This document shows, piece by piece, positions 51,601 to 59,327 of a DNA stretch of 64,000 bases. The DNA is taken from the NCBI RefSeq assembly GCF_002871345.2, contig NZ_CP136964.1:868001-932000 (forward strand), read 5' to 3'. The notes under the pieces were generated by a model, which ran no database searches, was not told where the DNA came from, and was given only the letters and a program-made list of their open reading frames with translations. The position numbers and the translations under genes are program-made. How positions within the stretch are numbered: position 1 is the first letter of the stretch; each line of letters starts with the position of its first letter. The stretch is from Nosocomiicoccus massiliensis (GTDB lineage: Bacteria > Bacillota > Bacilli > Staphylococcales > Salinicoccaceae).

Positions 51601-54600
51601 TAGCTGTTGAAGTATTTCCTTTTGGATCTTCACCAGTTACTGTCGCAACGTTGACGATTTTGCCGTTCTCTACGTCATCTTGTGTCACAGTGTACTCTTT
51701 AGAAACTGTGATTGACTCACTTGGAGCTAGTGTTGTGTTTTCAAGTTCAATGTTTCCACCAAGCATTGGGTCGTCTAACACGATGTTTTTAATCGTGACG
51801 TTACCGTTGTTTGTCACTTTAAAGTTATAAGTGATCACTTGACCGACTTCTGTAATCTCTTTAGTGTCGCTTGTTTTCTCTAATGTTAATTGAGGGTCTT
51901 GTGTTCCGGTAATTGTTACATCGTCTTTAGCTGTTGAAGTATTTCCTTTCGGATCTTCACCTGTCGCTGTTGCGACGTTGACGATTTCACCTTTATCTAG
52001 GTCATCTTGTGTCACAGTGTGCTCTTTAGATACAGTGATTGACTTACCTGGTGCTAATGTTGTGTTTTCAAGTTCAATATTCCCACCAAGCATTGGGTCA
52101 TCTAACACAATGTTCTTCATTGTCACATTGCTATTGTTTGTTACTTTAAAGTTATAAGTTACAATTTGACCAGCTCTTCTAAACTCTTCAGTCTTACTTG
52201 TCTTTTCGAGTTTTAGACTACCTGTAATGTCTTGCGTTACCGTCACATCGTCTTTTGCTTGAATTGGCTCATCGACGTTTGGCGGTGTACCAAAGACAGT
52301 CGCTTCATTCTTCACTGATCCATTATCCATATCTGTTTGAGTAATTGTGTAACTTGCGTTCGCAAGAAGAACGTCACCTGGTTTCAGTGTGATTGCTTCG
52401 ATATCTTCAATATTTTCCCTATTTACAGAGACATACGTGATATCGCTTAAGCCATCAAGAATATCTTTAATATTTACTTGAGTTAATGTCACGTTACCTG
52501 TGTTCGTTGTAGTGAATGTGTAGTTGATATCTTGACCAACGACTAGGTCAGTGCGATCTGCAGTCTTCACAAGTTCGATACTTGGCTTCTGAGTAACAGG
52601 AATTTCCACTTCATCTTTGTTCTCAGGTGTCTTACCTTTCGGATCTTCTCCTTTAACGGTAGCGATGTTGTGAACTTTACCCTTGTCAATATCGCTTTGA
52701 GTTACTTTGTATTCTTTAGAAACTGTGATTGATTCACCTGGTGCTAGTGTTGTGTTTTCAAGTTCAATGTTTCCACCAAGCATTGGGTCGTCTAACACGA
52801 TGTTTTTAATCGTGACGTTACCGTTGTTTGTCACTTTAAAGTTATAAGTGATCACTTGACCGACTTCTGTAATCTCTTTAGTGTCGCTTGTTTTCTCTAA
52901 TGTTAATTGAGGGTCTTGTGTTCCGGTAATTGTTACATCGTCTTTAGCTGTTGAAGTATTTCCTTTTGGATCTTCACCTGTCGCTGTCGCGACGTTGACG
53001 ATTTCACCTTTATCTAAGTCATCTTGTGTCACAGTGTGCTCTTTAGATACAGTGATTGACTTACCTGGTGCTAGTGTTGTCTTTTCAAGTTCGATGTCTC
53101 CACCGAGCATTGGGTCATCTAACACAATGTTTTTAAGTGTTACGTTACCGTTGTTTGTCACTTTAAAGTTATAAGTGATCACTTGACCGACTTCTGTAAT
53201 CTCTTTAGTGTCGCTTGTTTTCTCTAATGTTAATTGAGAGTCTTGTGTTCCGGTAATTGTTACATCGTCTTTTGCTTGAATTGGCTCATCGACGTTTGGT
53301 GGTGTACCGTATACTGTCGCTTCATTCTTCACTGACCCATTGTCCACGTCAGCTTGAGTGATTGTGTAGTTTGCGTTCGCAACAAGTACGTCACCTGGTT
53401 TTAGTGTGATTGCTTCGATATCGTCAATTGCTTCTCCATTTACAGAAACATAAGTTATATCGCTAATACCTTCAAGTTCATCTACAAGATTTACTTTGTT
53501 AAGCGTCACGTTACCTGTGTTCGTTGCAGTGAACGTGTAGGTAATATCTTCACCAACGACTAGGTCAGTGTGATCTGCTTCTTTGACTAAAGAGATACTA
53601 GGTTGTTGATCTGCAGGTACATCTTTTTCATCCGTAGCTGTAGAAGTTTCACCTTTTGAATCTTCTCCCGTTACAACCGCAATATTTGGGATATTCCCCT
53701 TATCCATGTCGCTTTGAGTTACAGTGTAATCTTTTGATACAGTGATTGACTTACCAGGCTTTAATGTTGTGTTTTCAAGTTCAATGTTTCCACCAAGCAT
53801 TGGGTCGATTAGTACGATATTGTTCATTGTCACTTTACTATTGTTCGTAATGACAAAATCGTAAGTAATTGTTTGACCAATCTCTGCATAGGACTCTGTT
53901 GAAGTAGATTTTTTAAGCTCAAGATTTCCATGAAACTCTTCTGAAACTGTAACTTCATCTTTAGCTTCTACTGGTTTATCACTATTCGGAGGTGTACCAG
54001 AGACAGTGGCTTCGTTCTTCACTGATCCATTATCTATATCTGCTTGAGTAATTGTGTAACTTGCGTTCGCAAGCAGGATGTCACCAGGTTTCAGAGTAAT
54101 TGCTTCAACATCTTCAATCACTTCTCCATTTACGGATACATATGTGATATCGCTTAAGCCTTCTAAAACATCAGTGATTTCAACATTTGATAATGTAACA
54201 TTCCCGTCATTCGTTACTAGGAATATATAGTCAATATTTTCGTCAACTACTAAATCACTACGAACAGCGAGCTTATCAATACTGATACTTGGCTTCTGAG
54301 TGACAGGAATTTCCACTTCATCTTTGTGTTCAGGTGTCTTACCTTTCGGATCTTCACCTTTAACAGTAGCGGTGTTGTGAACAGTGCCTTTATCAATATC
54401 ATCTTGAGTTACAGTGTACTCTTTAGAAACTGTGATTGACTCACCAGGTGCTAGTGTTGTTTTCTCTAATTCAATAGTTCCGCCAAGCATTGGGTCGTCT
54501 AACACGATATTCTTCATTGTTACATTACCGTTGTTTGTCACTTTAAAGTTATAAGTGACTACTTGACCGACTTCTGTAACTTCTTTAGTGTCGCTTGTCT

Positions 54601-57600
54601 TCTCTAGTGTTAACTGAGGGTCTTGTGTTCCAACAACTGTTACATCGTCTTCATCTGTTGAGGTATTTCCTTTTGGATCTTCACCAGTTACTGTCGCTTT
54701 GTTTGAAACTGATCCATTGTCTACGTCAGCTTGAGTCACCGTGTAACTTGCGTTCGCAAGAAGAACGTCACCTGGTTTCAGTGTGATTGCTTCGATATCT
54801 TCAATTGCTTCTCCATTTACAGAGACATACGTGATATCGCTTAAGCCATCAAGAATATCTTTAATATTTACTTGAGTTAATGTCACGTTACCTGTGTTCG
54901 TTGTAGTGAATGTGTAGTTGATATCTTGACCAACGACTAGGTCAGTGCGATCTGCAGTCTTCACAAGTTCGATACTTGGCTTCTGAGTAACAGGAATTTC
55001 CACTTCATCTTTGTTCTCAGGTGTCTTACCTTTCGGATCTTCTCCTTTAACGGTAGCGATGTTGTGAACTTTACCCTTGTCAATATCGCTTTGAGTTACT
55101 TTGTATTCTTTAGAAACTGTGATTGATTCACCTGGTGCTAGTGTTGTGTTTTCAAGTTCAATGTTTCCACCAAGCATTGGGTCGTCTAACACGATGTTTT
55201 TAATCGTGACGTTACCGTTGTTTGTCACTTTAAAGTTATAAGTGATCACTTGACCGACTTCTGTAATCTCTTTAGTGTCGCTTGTTTTCTCTAATGTTAA
55301 TTGAGGGTCTTGTGTTCCGGTAATTGTTACATCGTCTTTAGCTGTTGAAGTATTTCCTTTTGGATCTTCACCTGTCGCTGTCGCGACGTTGACGATTTCA
55401 CCTTTATCTAAGTCATCTTGTGTCACAGTGTGCTCTTTAGATACAGTGATTGACTTACCTGGTGCTAGTGTTGTCTTTTCAAGTTCGATGTCTCCACCGA
55501 GCATTGGGTCATCTAACACAATGTTTTTAAGTGTTACGTTACCGTTGTTTGTCACTTTAAAGTTATAAGTGATCACTTGACCGACTTCTGTAATCTCTTT
55601 AGTGTCGCTTGTTTTCTCTAATGTTAATTGAGAGTCTTGTGTTCCGGTAATTGTTACATCGTCTTTTGCTTGAATTGGCTCATCGACGTTTGGTGGTGTA
55701 CCGTATACTGTCGCTTCATTCTTCACTGACCCATTGTCCACGTCAGCTTGAGTGATTGTGTAGTTTGCGTTCGCAACAAGTACGTCACCTGGTTTTAGTG
55801 TGATTGCTTCGATATCGTCAATTGCTTCTCCATTTACAGAAACATAAGTTATATCGCTAATACCTTCAAGTTCATCTACAAGATTTACTTTGTTAAGCGT
55901 CACGTTACCTGTGTTCGTTGCAGTGAACGTGTAGGTAATATCTTCACCAACGACTAGGTCAGTGTGATCTGCTTCTTTGACTAAAGAGATACTAGGTTGT
56001 TGATCTGCAGGTACATCTTTTTCATCCGTAGCTGTAGAAGTTTCACCTTTTGAATCTTCTCCCGTTACAACCGCAATATTTGGGATATTCCCCTTATCCA
56101 TGTCGCTTTGAGTTACAGTGTAATCTTTTGATACAGTGATTGACTTACCAGGCTTTAATGTTGTGTTTTCAAGTTCAATGTTTCCACCAAGCATTGGGTC
56201 GATTAGTACGATATTGTTCATTGTCACTTTACTATTGTTCGTAATGACAAAATCGTAAGTAATTGTTTGACCAATCTCTGCATAGGACTCTGTTGAAGTA
56301 GATTTTTTAAGCTCAAGATTTCCATGAAACTCTTCTGAAACTGTAACTTCATCTTTAGCTTCTACTGGTTTATCACTATTCGGAGGTGTACCAGAGACAG
56401 TGGCTTCGTTCTTCACTGATCCATTATCTATATCTGCTTGAGTAATTGTGTAACTTGCGTTCGCAAGCAGGATGTCACCAGGTTTCAGAGTAATTGCTTC
56501 AACATCTTCAATCACTTCTCCATTTACGGATACATATGTGATATCGCTTAAGCCTTCTAAAACATCAGTGATTTCAACATTTGATAATGTAACATTCCCG
56601 TCATTCGTCACTAGGAATACATAGTTAATATTTTCGTTAACTTTTAAATCACTACGAACAGCGAGTTTATCAATACTGATACTTGGCTTCTGAGTGACAG
56701 GGATTTCCACTTCATCTTTGTGTTCAAGTGTCTTACCTTTCGGATCTTCACCTTTAACAGTAGCGCTGTTGTGAACAGTGCCTTTGTCAATATCGCTTTG
56801 CGTTACTTTGTATTCTTTAGAAACTGTGATTGACTCACCTGGGGCTAGTGTTGTTTTATCTAATTCGATATTCCCACCGAGCATTGGGTCGTCTAACACA
56901 ATATTTTTAATCGTTACGTTACCGTTGTTTGTCACTTTAAAATGATAAGGAATCACTTGACCGACTTCTGTAACTTCTTTAGTGTCGCTTGTCTTCTCTA
57001 GTGTTAATTGAGGGTCTTGTGTTCCGGTAACGGTTACATTGTCTTCATCTTTTGAAGTATTTCCTTTCGGATCTTCACCAGTTACTGTCGCAACGTTGAC
57101 GATTTCGCCTTTATCTAGGTCATCTTGTGTCACAGTGTAATCTTTAGAAACTGTGATTGACTTACCAGGGGCTAATGTTGTCTTGTCAAGGTCGATGTCT
57201 CCACCGAGCATTGGGTCGTCTAGTTTAATTTTATTTAAAGTAATGTTACCGGTATTTTTAATTTCAAACGTATATGTTACTTTTTGCCCTACTTTAGTTA
57301 TTGTATCAACATCACTTGTTTTAGTGAGTTCAATTTTTGGTTCAGAAATTAGCGTATTAGTAACGTTAAAATTATCTTCATTATAAGTCGCAGTGTAGCC
57401 ATCGACTATGGTTTCTTTAATATAGTACTTATAGTTTTGACCAGTTGATGAATACGCTGGTTTCGTTCCAAAATCGTATTTCCATTGGTCATTAGCATCT
57501 GGAGTTACTTTAACAGTGTCAACTAAGGTACCATTAGAAAGGTCGCCTGTTGTTCTGTATAATTCTAGTTCGATTTCAGGTGGCCGATTCGATTCTCCAC

Positions 57601-58984
57601 CTTTGTCTTCCCAAATTTTCGTACCGCTTATATCAAGAGTTTTACCTTGAACTTTAGGTACTATAAATTCTCTTGTTGGAGAATTTGGATCTGTAGTATT
57701 TGGGATAAGCGTTGTCGTATCATTTGTAGTGAAATAATCCGTACCGTTAAAACTTTCTTTATCAGTGTTGATATTCACCTTATATCGAATATTTATATAC
57801 TGATCTTTACCAAGCATCAAGCTGCCAAGTGTGATCGTGTTATTTTCATATCCTACAGTAACTCCTGTTAAGAATTTAGGGTCTGCAGCAGAAAGATAAT
57901 ACGATCCATCTGTAAGTTGATCATTAGACGCTCGTTTAAATTCACCATCCGTCAGAGCGAGGTTCACATATTCACTCATTGGATCTGTTACTTCACCGTT
58001 ATTGATTGTACCTGTGATACCTTTTGCAAGACCAGTTAAAATGTCAACTAGCTCATTTGCTTTATCAGCATTATAGAATTGCTCAGGAGATGAGGCGATA
58101 TTTTGCATTACATAAGTGACTTGTTCTTTAGTTGCTCCAGCGTCACCAGTTAACTCAATACCGATTGAGTACATATTAATGCCACTACTTTGAATAGCCT
58201 TTGCTTCAGTAATAGTGTTTGTACCATGATTTTTGTTAGTTTCATAATTGAAACTTGTTCCATTTCCCTTAAGTACACCTTTCTCATAACTTATTGTTGG
58301 GGAACCATCAGTAATTGTAATAATGACTTTATTTTTTGCGTTACTCGAATTTAGGATTTCTTTTGCAACTTGCAAACCTTCTTGAATATTTGTTCCACCA
58401 TCATTCGCACGGCCTCTATCTCTAGGAGTATTTGTAGGTATTTTATTAATCAATGTACTTGCACTTTTTGTGAGTGTTTTGTAGGAATAGTTATCAGTAT
58501 TCCCAGCATAGATTTGGTTTTTTCTTCCATCTAAAACGTTTGTACCAAACGTAACAAGTGCTATTCTGATGCTGTCATTGTCAGCTGTTAGAGTCTGATT
58601 AATAAAGTTCGTTACTGCTTCTTTAGCAATTGCAACTCTATTATTAGTCGCCATACTATTGGAATTATCGTAAACGATTACGATATCTGTCGGCTCTTTT
58701 ATTACTTTTTCCTTACCTTGTACTTTTAAGTCTATGAAGTATTCACCTGGAGTGCCAGTATAGGTTGCTGTCTTAGAAATGATAGAGTCTTCAAACTCTT
58801 GAGGGTTTTGAGGGTTAATTACTCCGCCGGAGTCATTTGGTTCTACTTGTTCAGTTCCATCGGCGGCCAATGCTCGATTATTCTCCGTCAGGAGTGGAGA
58901 TATTGAACTAAACATACTTGATGCAATAATCAAAAGTGATAAGGTGACCATTAGAACAATTTTTGAAAATGATTTTCTTCGCAT
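45638..58984 (-). CDS. Giant LPXTG surface protein: vWA, Cna-B, 31 DUF11-like repeats (4448 residues)
   Basis: Wall-anchored, probably adhesive fibre. A signal peptide (1-40, cut near ALA-A) precedes a von Willebrand A domain (about 100-325) with MIDAS motif DNSNS at 106-110. A linker and a Cna-B domain (about 448-546, GTKIWEDKGGESNRPPEIELELYR) follow. Then come 31 DUF11-like repeats (about 547-4045) of 109 residues (DDPMLGGNIEL, TLAPGKSITVSKEYTVTQ) or 121 residues (SDITYVSVNGEAIED). A final fimbrial-type domain is split by a coiled-coil, Glu-rich insert. A Pro/Glu/Lys stalk, LPKTG (4413-4417), a hydrophobic helix and RRRKSER end the protein. No YSIRK motif is seen in the signal peptide. The ligand is unknown. 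The only good ribosome binding site (AAAGGAG) is 15 bases from the ATG. Confidence 0.95.
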   Translation of the reverse strand: MRRKSFSKIVLMVTLSLLIIASSMFSSISPLLTENNRALAADGTEQVEPNDSGGVINPQNPQEFEDSIISKTATYTGTPGEYFIDLKVQGKEKVIKEPTDIVIVYDNSNSMATNNRVAIAKEAVTNFINQTLTADNDSIRIALVTFGTNVLDGRKNQIYAGNTDNYSYKTLTKSASTLINKIPTNTPRDRGRANDGGTNIQEGLQVAKEILNSSNAKNKVIITITDGSPTISYEKGVLKGNGTSFNYETNKNHGTNTITEAKAIQSSGINMYSIGIELTGDAGATKEQVTYVMQNIASSPEQFYNADKANELVDILTGLAKGITGTINNGEVTDPMSEYVNLALTDGEFKRASNDQLTDGSYYLSAADPKFLTGVTVGYENNTITLGSLMLGKDQYINIRYKVNINTDKESFNGTDYFTTNDTTTLIPNTTDPNSPTREFIVPKVQGKTLDISGTKIWEDKGGESNRPPEIELELYRTTGDLSNGTLVDTVKVTPDANDQWKYDFGTKPAYSSTGQNYKYYIKETIVDGYTATYNEDNFNVTNTLISEPKIELTKTSDVDTITKVGQKVTYTFEIKNTGNITLNKIKLDDPMLGGDIDLDKTTLAPGKSITVSKDYTVTQDDLDKGEIVNVATVTGEDPKGNTSKDEDNVTVTGTQDPQLTLEKTSDTKEVTEVGQVIPYHFKVTNNGNVTIKNIVLDDPMLGGNIELDKTTLAPGESITVSKEYKVTQSDIDKGTVHNSATVKGEDPKGKTLEHKDEVEIPVTQKPSISIDKLAVRSDLKVNENINYVFLVTNDGNVTLSNVEITDVLEGLSDITYVSVNGEVIEDVEAITLKPGDILLANASYTITQADIDNGSVKNEATVSGTPPNSDKPVEAKDEVTVSEEFHGNLELKKSTSTESYAEIGQTITYDFVITNNSKVTMNNIVLIDPMLGGNIELENTTLKPGKSITVSKDYTVTQSDMDKGNIPNIAVVTGEDSKGETSTATDEKDVPADQQPSISLVKEADHTDLVVGEDITYTFTATNTGNVTLNKVNLVDELEGISDITYVSVNGEAIDDIEAITLKPGDVLVANANYTITQADVDNGSVKNEATVYGTPPNVDEPIQAKDDVTITGTQDSQLTLEKTSDTKEITEVGQVITYNFKVTNNGNVTLKNIVLDDPMLGGDIELEKTTLAPGKSITVSKEHTVTQDDLDKGEIVNVATATGEDPKGNTSTAKDDVTITGTQDPQLTLEKTSDTKEITEVGQVITYNFKVTNNGNVTIKNIVLDDPMLGGNIELENTTLAPGESITVSKEYKVTQSDIDKGKVHNIATVKGEDPKGKTPENKDEVEIPVTQKPSIELVKTADRTDLVVGQDINYTFTTTNTGNVTLTQVNIKDILDGLSDITYVSVNGEAIEDIEAITLKPGDVLLANASYTVTQADVDNGSVSNKATVTGEDPKGNTSTDEDDVTVVGTQDPQLTLEKTSDTKEVTEVGQVVTYNFKVTNNGNVTMKNIVLDDPMLGGTIELEKTTLAPGESITVSKEYTVTQDDIDKGTVHNTATVKGEDPKGKTPEHKDEVEIPVTQKPSISIDKLAVRSDLVVDENIDYIFLVTNDGNVTLSNVEITDVLEGLSDITYVSVNGEVIEDVEAITLKPGDILLANASYTITQADIDNGSVKNEATVSGTPPNSDKPVEAKDEVTVSEEFHGNLELKKSTSTESYAEIGQTITYDFVITNNSKVTMNNIVLIDPMLGGNIELENTTLKPGKSITVSKDYTVTQSDMDKGNIPNIAVVTGEDSKGETSTATDEKDVPADQQPSISLVKEADHTDLVVGEDITYTFTATNTGNVTLNKVNLVDELEGISDITYVSVNGEAIDDIEAITLKPGDVLVANANYTITQADVDNGSVKNEATVYGTPPNVDEPIQAKDDVTITGTQDSQLTLEKTSDTKEITEVGQVITYNFKVTNNGNVTLKNIVLDDPMLGGDIELEKTTLAPGKSITVSKEHTVTQDDLDKGEIVNVATATGEDPKGNTSTAKDDVTITGTQDPQLTLEKTSDTKEITEVGQVITYNFKVTNNGNVTIKNIVLDDPMLGGNIELENTTLAPGESITVSKEYKVTQSDIDKGKVHNIATVKGEDPKGKTPENKDEVEIPVTQKPSIELVKTADRTDLVVGQDINYTFTTTNTGNVTLTQVNIKDILDGLSDITYVSVNRENIEDIEAITLKPGDVLLANASYTITQTDMDNGSVKNEATVFGTPPNVDEPIQAKDDVTVTQDITGSLKLEKTSKTEEFRRAGQIVTYNFKVTNNSNVTMKNIVLDDPMLGGNIELENTTLAPGKSITVSKEHTVTQDDLDKGEIVNVATATGEDPKGNTSTAKDDVTITGTQDPQLTLEKTSDTKEITEVGQVITYNFKVTNNGNVTIKNIVLDDPMLGGNIELENTTLAPSESITVSKEYTVTQDDVENGKIVNVATVTGEDPKGNTSTAKDDVTITGTQNSQLTLEKTSDTKEVKEVGQVVTYNFKVTNNGNVTLKNIVLDDPMLGGNVELEKTTLAPNESITVSKEYKVTQSDIDKGNIHNIATVKGEDPKGKTPENKDEVEIPVTQKPSIELVKTADRTDLVVGEDITYTFTATNTGNVTLNKVNLVDELEGISDITYVSVNGEAIEDIKAITLKPGDVLLANASYTVTQDDVDTGIVENKATVFGTPANSEEPISDTDEVSVPQDVQGNLTLEKSSDTTEFTEVGQTIVYKFVITNNSNVTMKNIVLDDPMLGGNIELENTTLAPGKSITVSKEYTVTQDDVENGKIVNVATVTGEDPKGNTSTAKDDVTIVGTQDSQLTLEKTSDTKEITEVGQVITYNFKVTNNGNVTIKNIVLDDPMLGGNVELEKTTLAPNESITVSKEYKVTQSDIDKGNIHNIATVKGEDPKGKTPEHKDEVEIPVTQKPSIELVKTADRTDLVVGEDITYTFTATNTGNVTLNKVNLVDELEGLSDITYVSVNGEAIEDIEAITLKPGDVLLANASYTITQADVDNGSVSNEATVYGTPSNSEEPISDTDEVSVPQDVQGNLTLEKSSDTTEFTEVGQTIVYKFVITNNSNVTMKNIVLDDPMLGGNIELENTMLNPGKSITVSKEYTVTQDDVENGKIVNVATVTGEDPKGNTSTHEDNVTVTGTQDSQLTLEKTSDTKEITEVGQVITYNFKVTNNGNVTIKNIVLDDPMLGGNVELENTTLAPGESITVSKNYTVTQDDIDIGNVHNIATVKGQDPKGETPENKDEVEIPVTQKPSIELVKTADRTDLVVGEDITYTFTATNTGNVTLNKVNLVDELEGLSDITYVSVNGEAIEDIEAITLKPGDVLLANASYTITQADVDNGSVSNEATVYGTPSNSEEPISDTDEVSVPQDVQGNLTLEKSSDTTEFTEVGQTIVYKFVITNNSNVTMKNIVLDDPMLGGNIELENTMLNPGKSITVSKEYTVTQDDVENGKIVNVATVTGEDPKGNTSTHEDNVTVTGTQDSQLTLEKTSDTKEVTEVGQVIPYHFKVTNNGNVTLKNIVLDDPMLGGNIELKKTTLVPGESITVSKEYKVTQSDIDKGTVHNTATVKGEDPKGKTLENKDEVEIPVTQKPSIELVKTADCTDLIVGEDINYTFTATNTGNMTLNKVNLVDELEGISDITYVSVNGEAIEDIKAITLKPGDVLLANASYTVTQDDVDTGIVENKATVFGTPSNSEELISDTDSVSVPQDVTGNLTLEKSSETTEFTEAEQKIVYKFVITNNSNVTMKNVKLDDPMLGGDIELENTMLNPGKSITVSKEYTVTQDDLDNGEIKNVATVTGEDPRGNTSTDEDDVTIVGTQNSQLTLEKTSDAKEITEVGQVITYNFKVTNNGNVTLKNIVLDDPMLGGTIELDKTTLASGESITVTKDYTVTQSDINKGEIINIATVNGETPKGETLKDEDKIIIPGKNSPNITLKKESDVKEVEKVGDVVNYTFTITNNGNVDLHRVILNDPMLGGNIELESTDLKVGESIKVSVQHKVTEEQLKYATITNKAIASGLSPNNELVYEVDDVVINTTLPVVEPKPEGEITKEVNGKGGYRVADNGETFTFDIKALLKEGQNIETLTILDEIDERLEIESVDVIIGEDTVIESSSDDIKKLDSEKAELQSNLTVLESELEALEAALAQAKEKEAEELTEPTEDESTEESKVTETSEEVEVTEPTEVETEAPVSEPKGAKSVNTEAIEAAIEELKVQINEVKAEIEGIDVQISELKANNIDLKAGSILEQGELVQNGQTIEFKVINKEVLKALEGQTIKMTIKAKFKTIDDDALANGVENTATVTFGDKPKDTNTVVVYPIKKEEPTPEEPEIPEEPEIPEEPKEPEDPVKPTPEPEKPEVPKKPEVPVKPTPEPTPPPTKEVPNVTPPVEKAPETPAQSKVEEKEKLPKTGEAHNTNYAGVIALALAGTFMLLISRRRKSER
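48481..50259 (-). repeat. Pair of near-identical 762-bp blocks (offset 1017 bp) in the adhesin gene
   Basis: 48481-49242 and 49498-50259 agree at every place I compared by eye. The first differences are just outside: TAACTT versus TAATCT at one edge and GTTTTCAGG versus GTGTTCAGG at the other. They cover most of repeats 22-24 and 25-27. Confidence 0.85.
52421..56608 (-). repeat. Pair of near-identical 1.79-kb blocks (offset 2394 bp) in the adhesin gene
   Basis: 52421-54214 and 54815-56608 match at every segment I compared by eye, with differences starting right at both edges. They cover repeats 4-7 plus parts of 3 and 8, and the corresponding 11-14 with parts of 10 and 15. The 600 bp between them are less similar. 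Confidence 0.85.
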
Positions 58985-59247
58985 TTTATATCACATTTAC
59001 TCCTTTCCATATATTGGTAATAAAATCACATAAACATATTTTTATAGAATCACATTAATTGTACCATAATTTTAAGCCAGATAAATTTTTTATAGATAAG
59101 TTATAGAATATATTGTGATTGAGATTACAATACGTTGTAACTTAAGACTTCTAACGTTTTAATTTATTATACAATTAAAGGTCGATATTATCTAAATATT
59201 CTAATAATAAATATATATTCGTTTTATATAATTTAAGATCTTTTATG
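58985..59247. other. AT-rich upstream region of the giant adhesin gene
   Basis: About 260 bases, strongly A/T-rich, with no gene. An extended -10 box TGG-TACAAT lies on the minus strand at 59058-59066, about 75 bases before the adhesin ATG, with no clear -35 box. An AAAGGAG near 59003 is followed by the start-stop pair ATG-TGA. Several short palindromic A/T stretches are present but no operator I recognise. Confidence 0.5.
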
Positions 59248-59301
59248 TGATGTGCTACCCCTTAAGTTGGATATTAAGTCTAACTTAAGGGGTGCACATC
59301 A
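59248..59301. mobile_element. 54-bp palindromic IS-end relic (MITE-like)
   Basis: TGATGTGC at the left and GCACATCA at the right enclose CCCCTTAAGTTGGA / TCTAACTTAAGGGG around TATTAAG. It equals the left end of the IS at 45145 joined directly to that element's right-end hairpin, as an internal deletion between ACCC sequences would produce. It lies 17 bases after the metallophosphoesterase stop and can act as its hairpin terminator. Confidence 0.8.
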
Positions 59302-59304
59302 GAT

Positions 59305-59327
59305 TTCAGTGATGCCCATTATTTTGC
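59305..59327. terminator. Right half of the terminator split by the composite element
   Basis: TTCAG (59305-59309), then GATGCC and ATTATTTT, the complement of the half found after menC at 45122-45144. The outer arm overlaps the metallophosphoesterase stop codon, like several other terminators in this window. Confidence 0.68.

Larger units (their letters stand above)
46850..57346 (-). repeat. Coding repeat region of the giant adhesin (31 units, nested periods)
   Basis: Units are about 327 bp or 363 bp. Counting from the N-terminus, repeats 19-30 follow a three-unit period (121, 109, 109 residues; 1017 bp), and repeats 3-9 recur as 10-16, a seven-unit period (798 residues; 2394 bp). Repeats 1, 2, 17, 18 and 31 are outside these blocks. 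Recent copies are almost identical in DNA; the first and last units are the most divergent. Confidence 0.9.
45145..59301. mobile_element. Candidate composite IS3-family element carrying the giant adhesin gene
   Basis: Begins TGATGTGCTACCC (45145) and ends GGGGTGCACATCA (59301), inverted ends of the same IS. The three bases outside each end are both GAT (45142-45144 and 59302-59304), the target duplication length of IS3-family elements. Removing the segment with one GAT restores a bidirectional terminator between two convergent genes. The inner flanks of the two IS remnants do not match each other, as expected if the whole block moved as one. The cargo is the 13.3 kb surface protein gene. Movement as a unit is inferred. 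Confidence 0.65.

Noticed and set aside
45773-57871. Many plus-strand reading frames of 60-160 codons inside the giant adhesin gene
   Set aside because: They are antisense shadows of the repetitive gene: they recur at the repeat period (for example identical frames at 48543 and 49560), are Ser/Val/Phe-rich from reverse reading, and lack ribosome binding sites.
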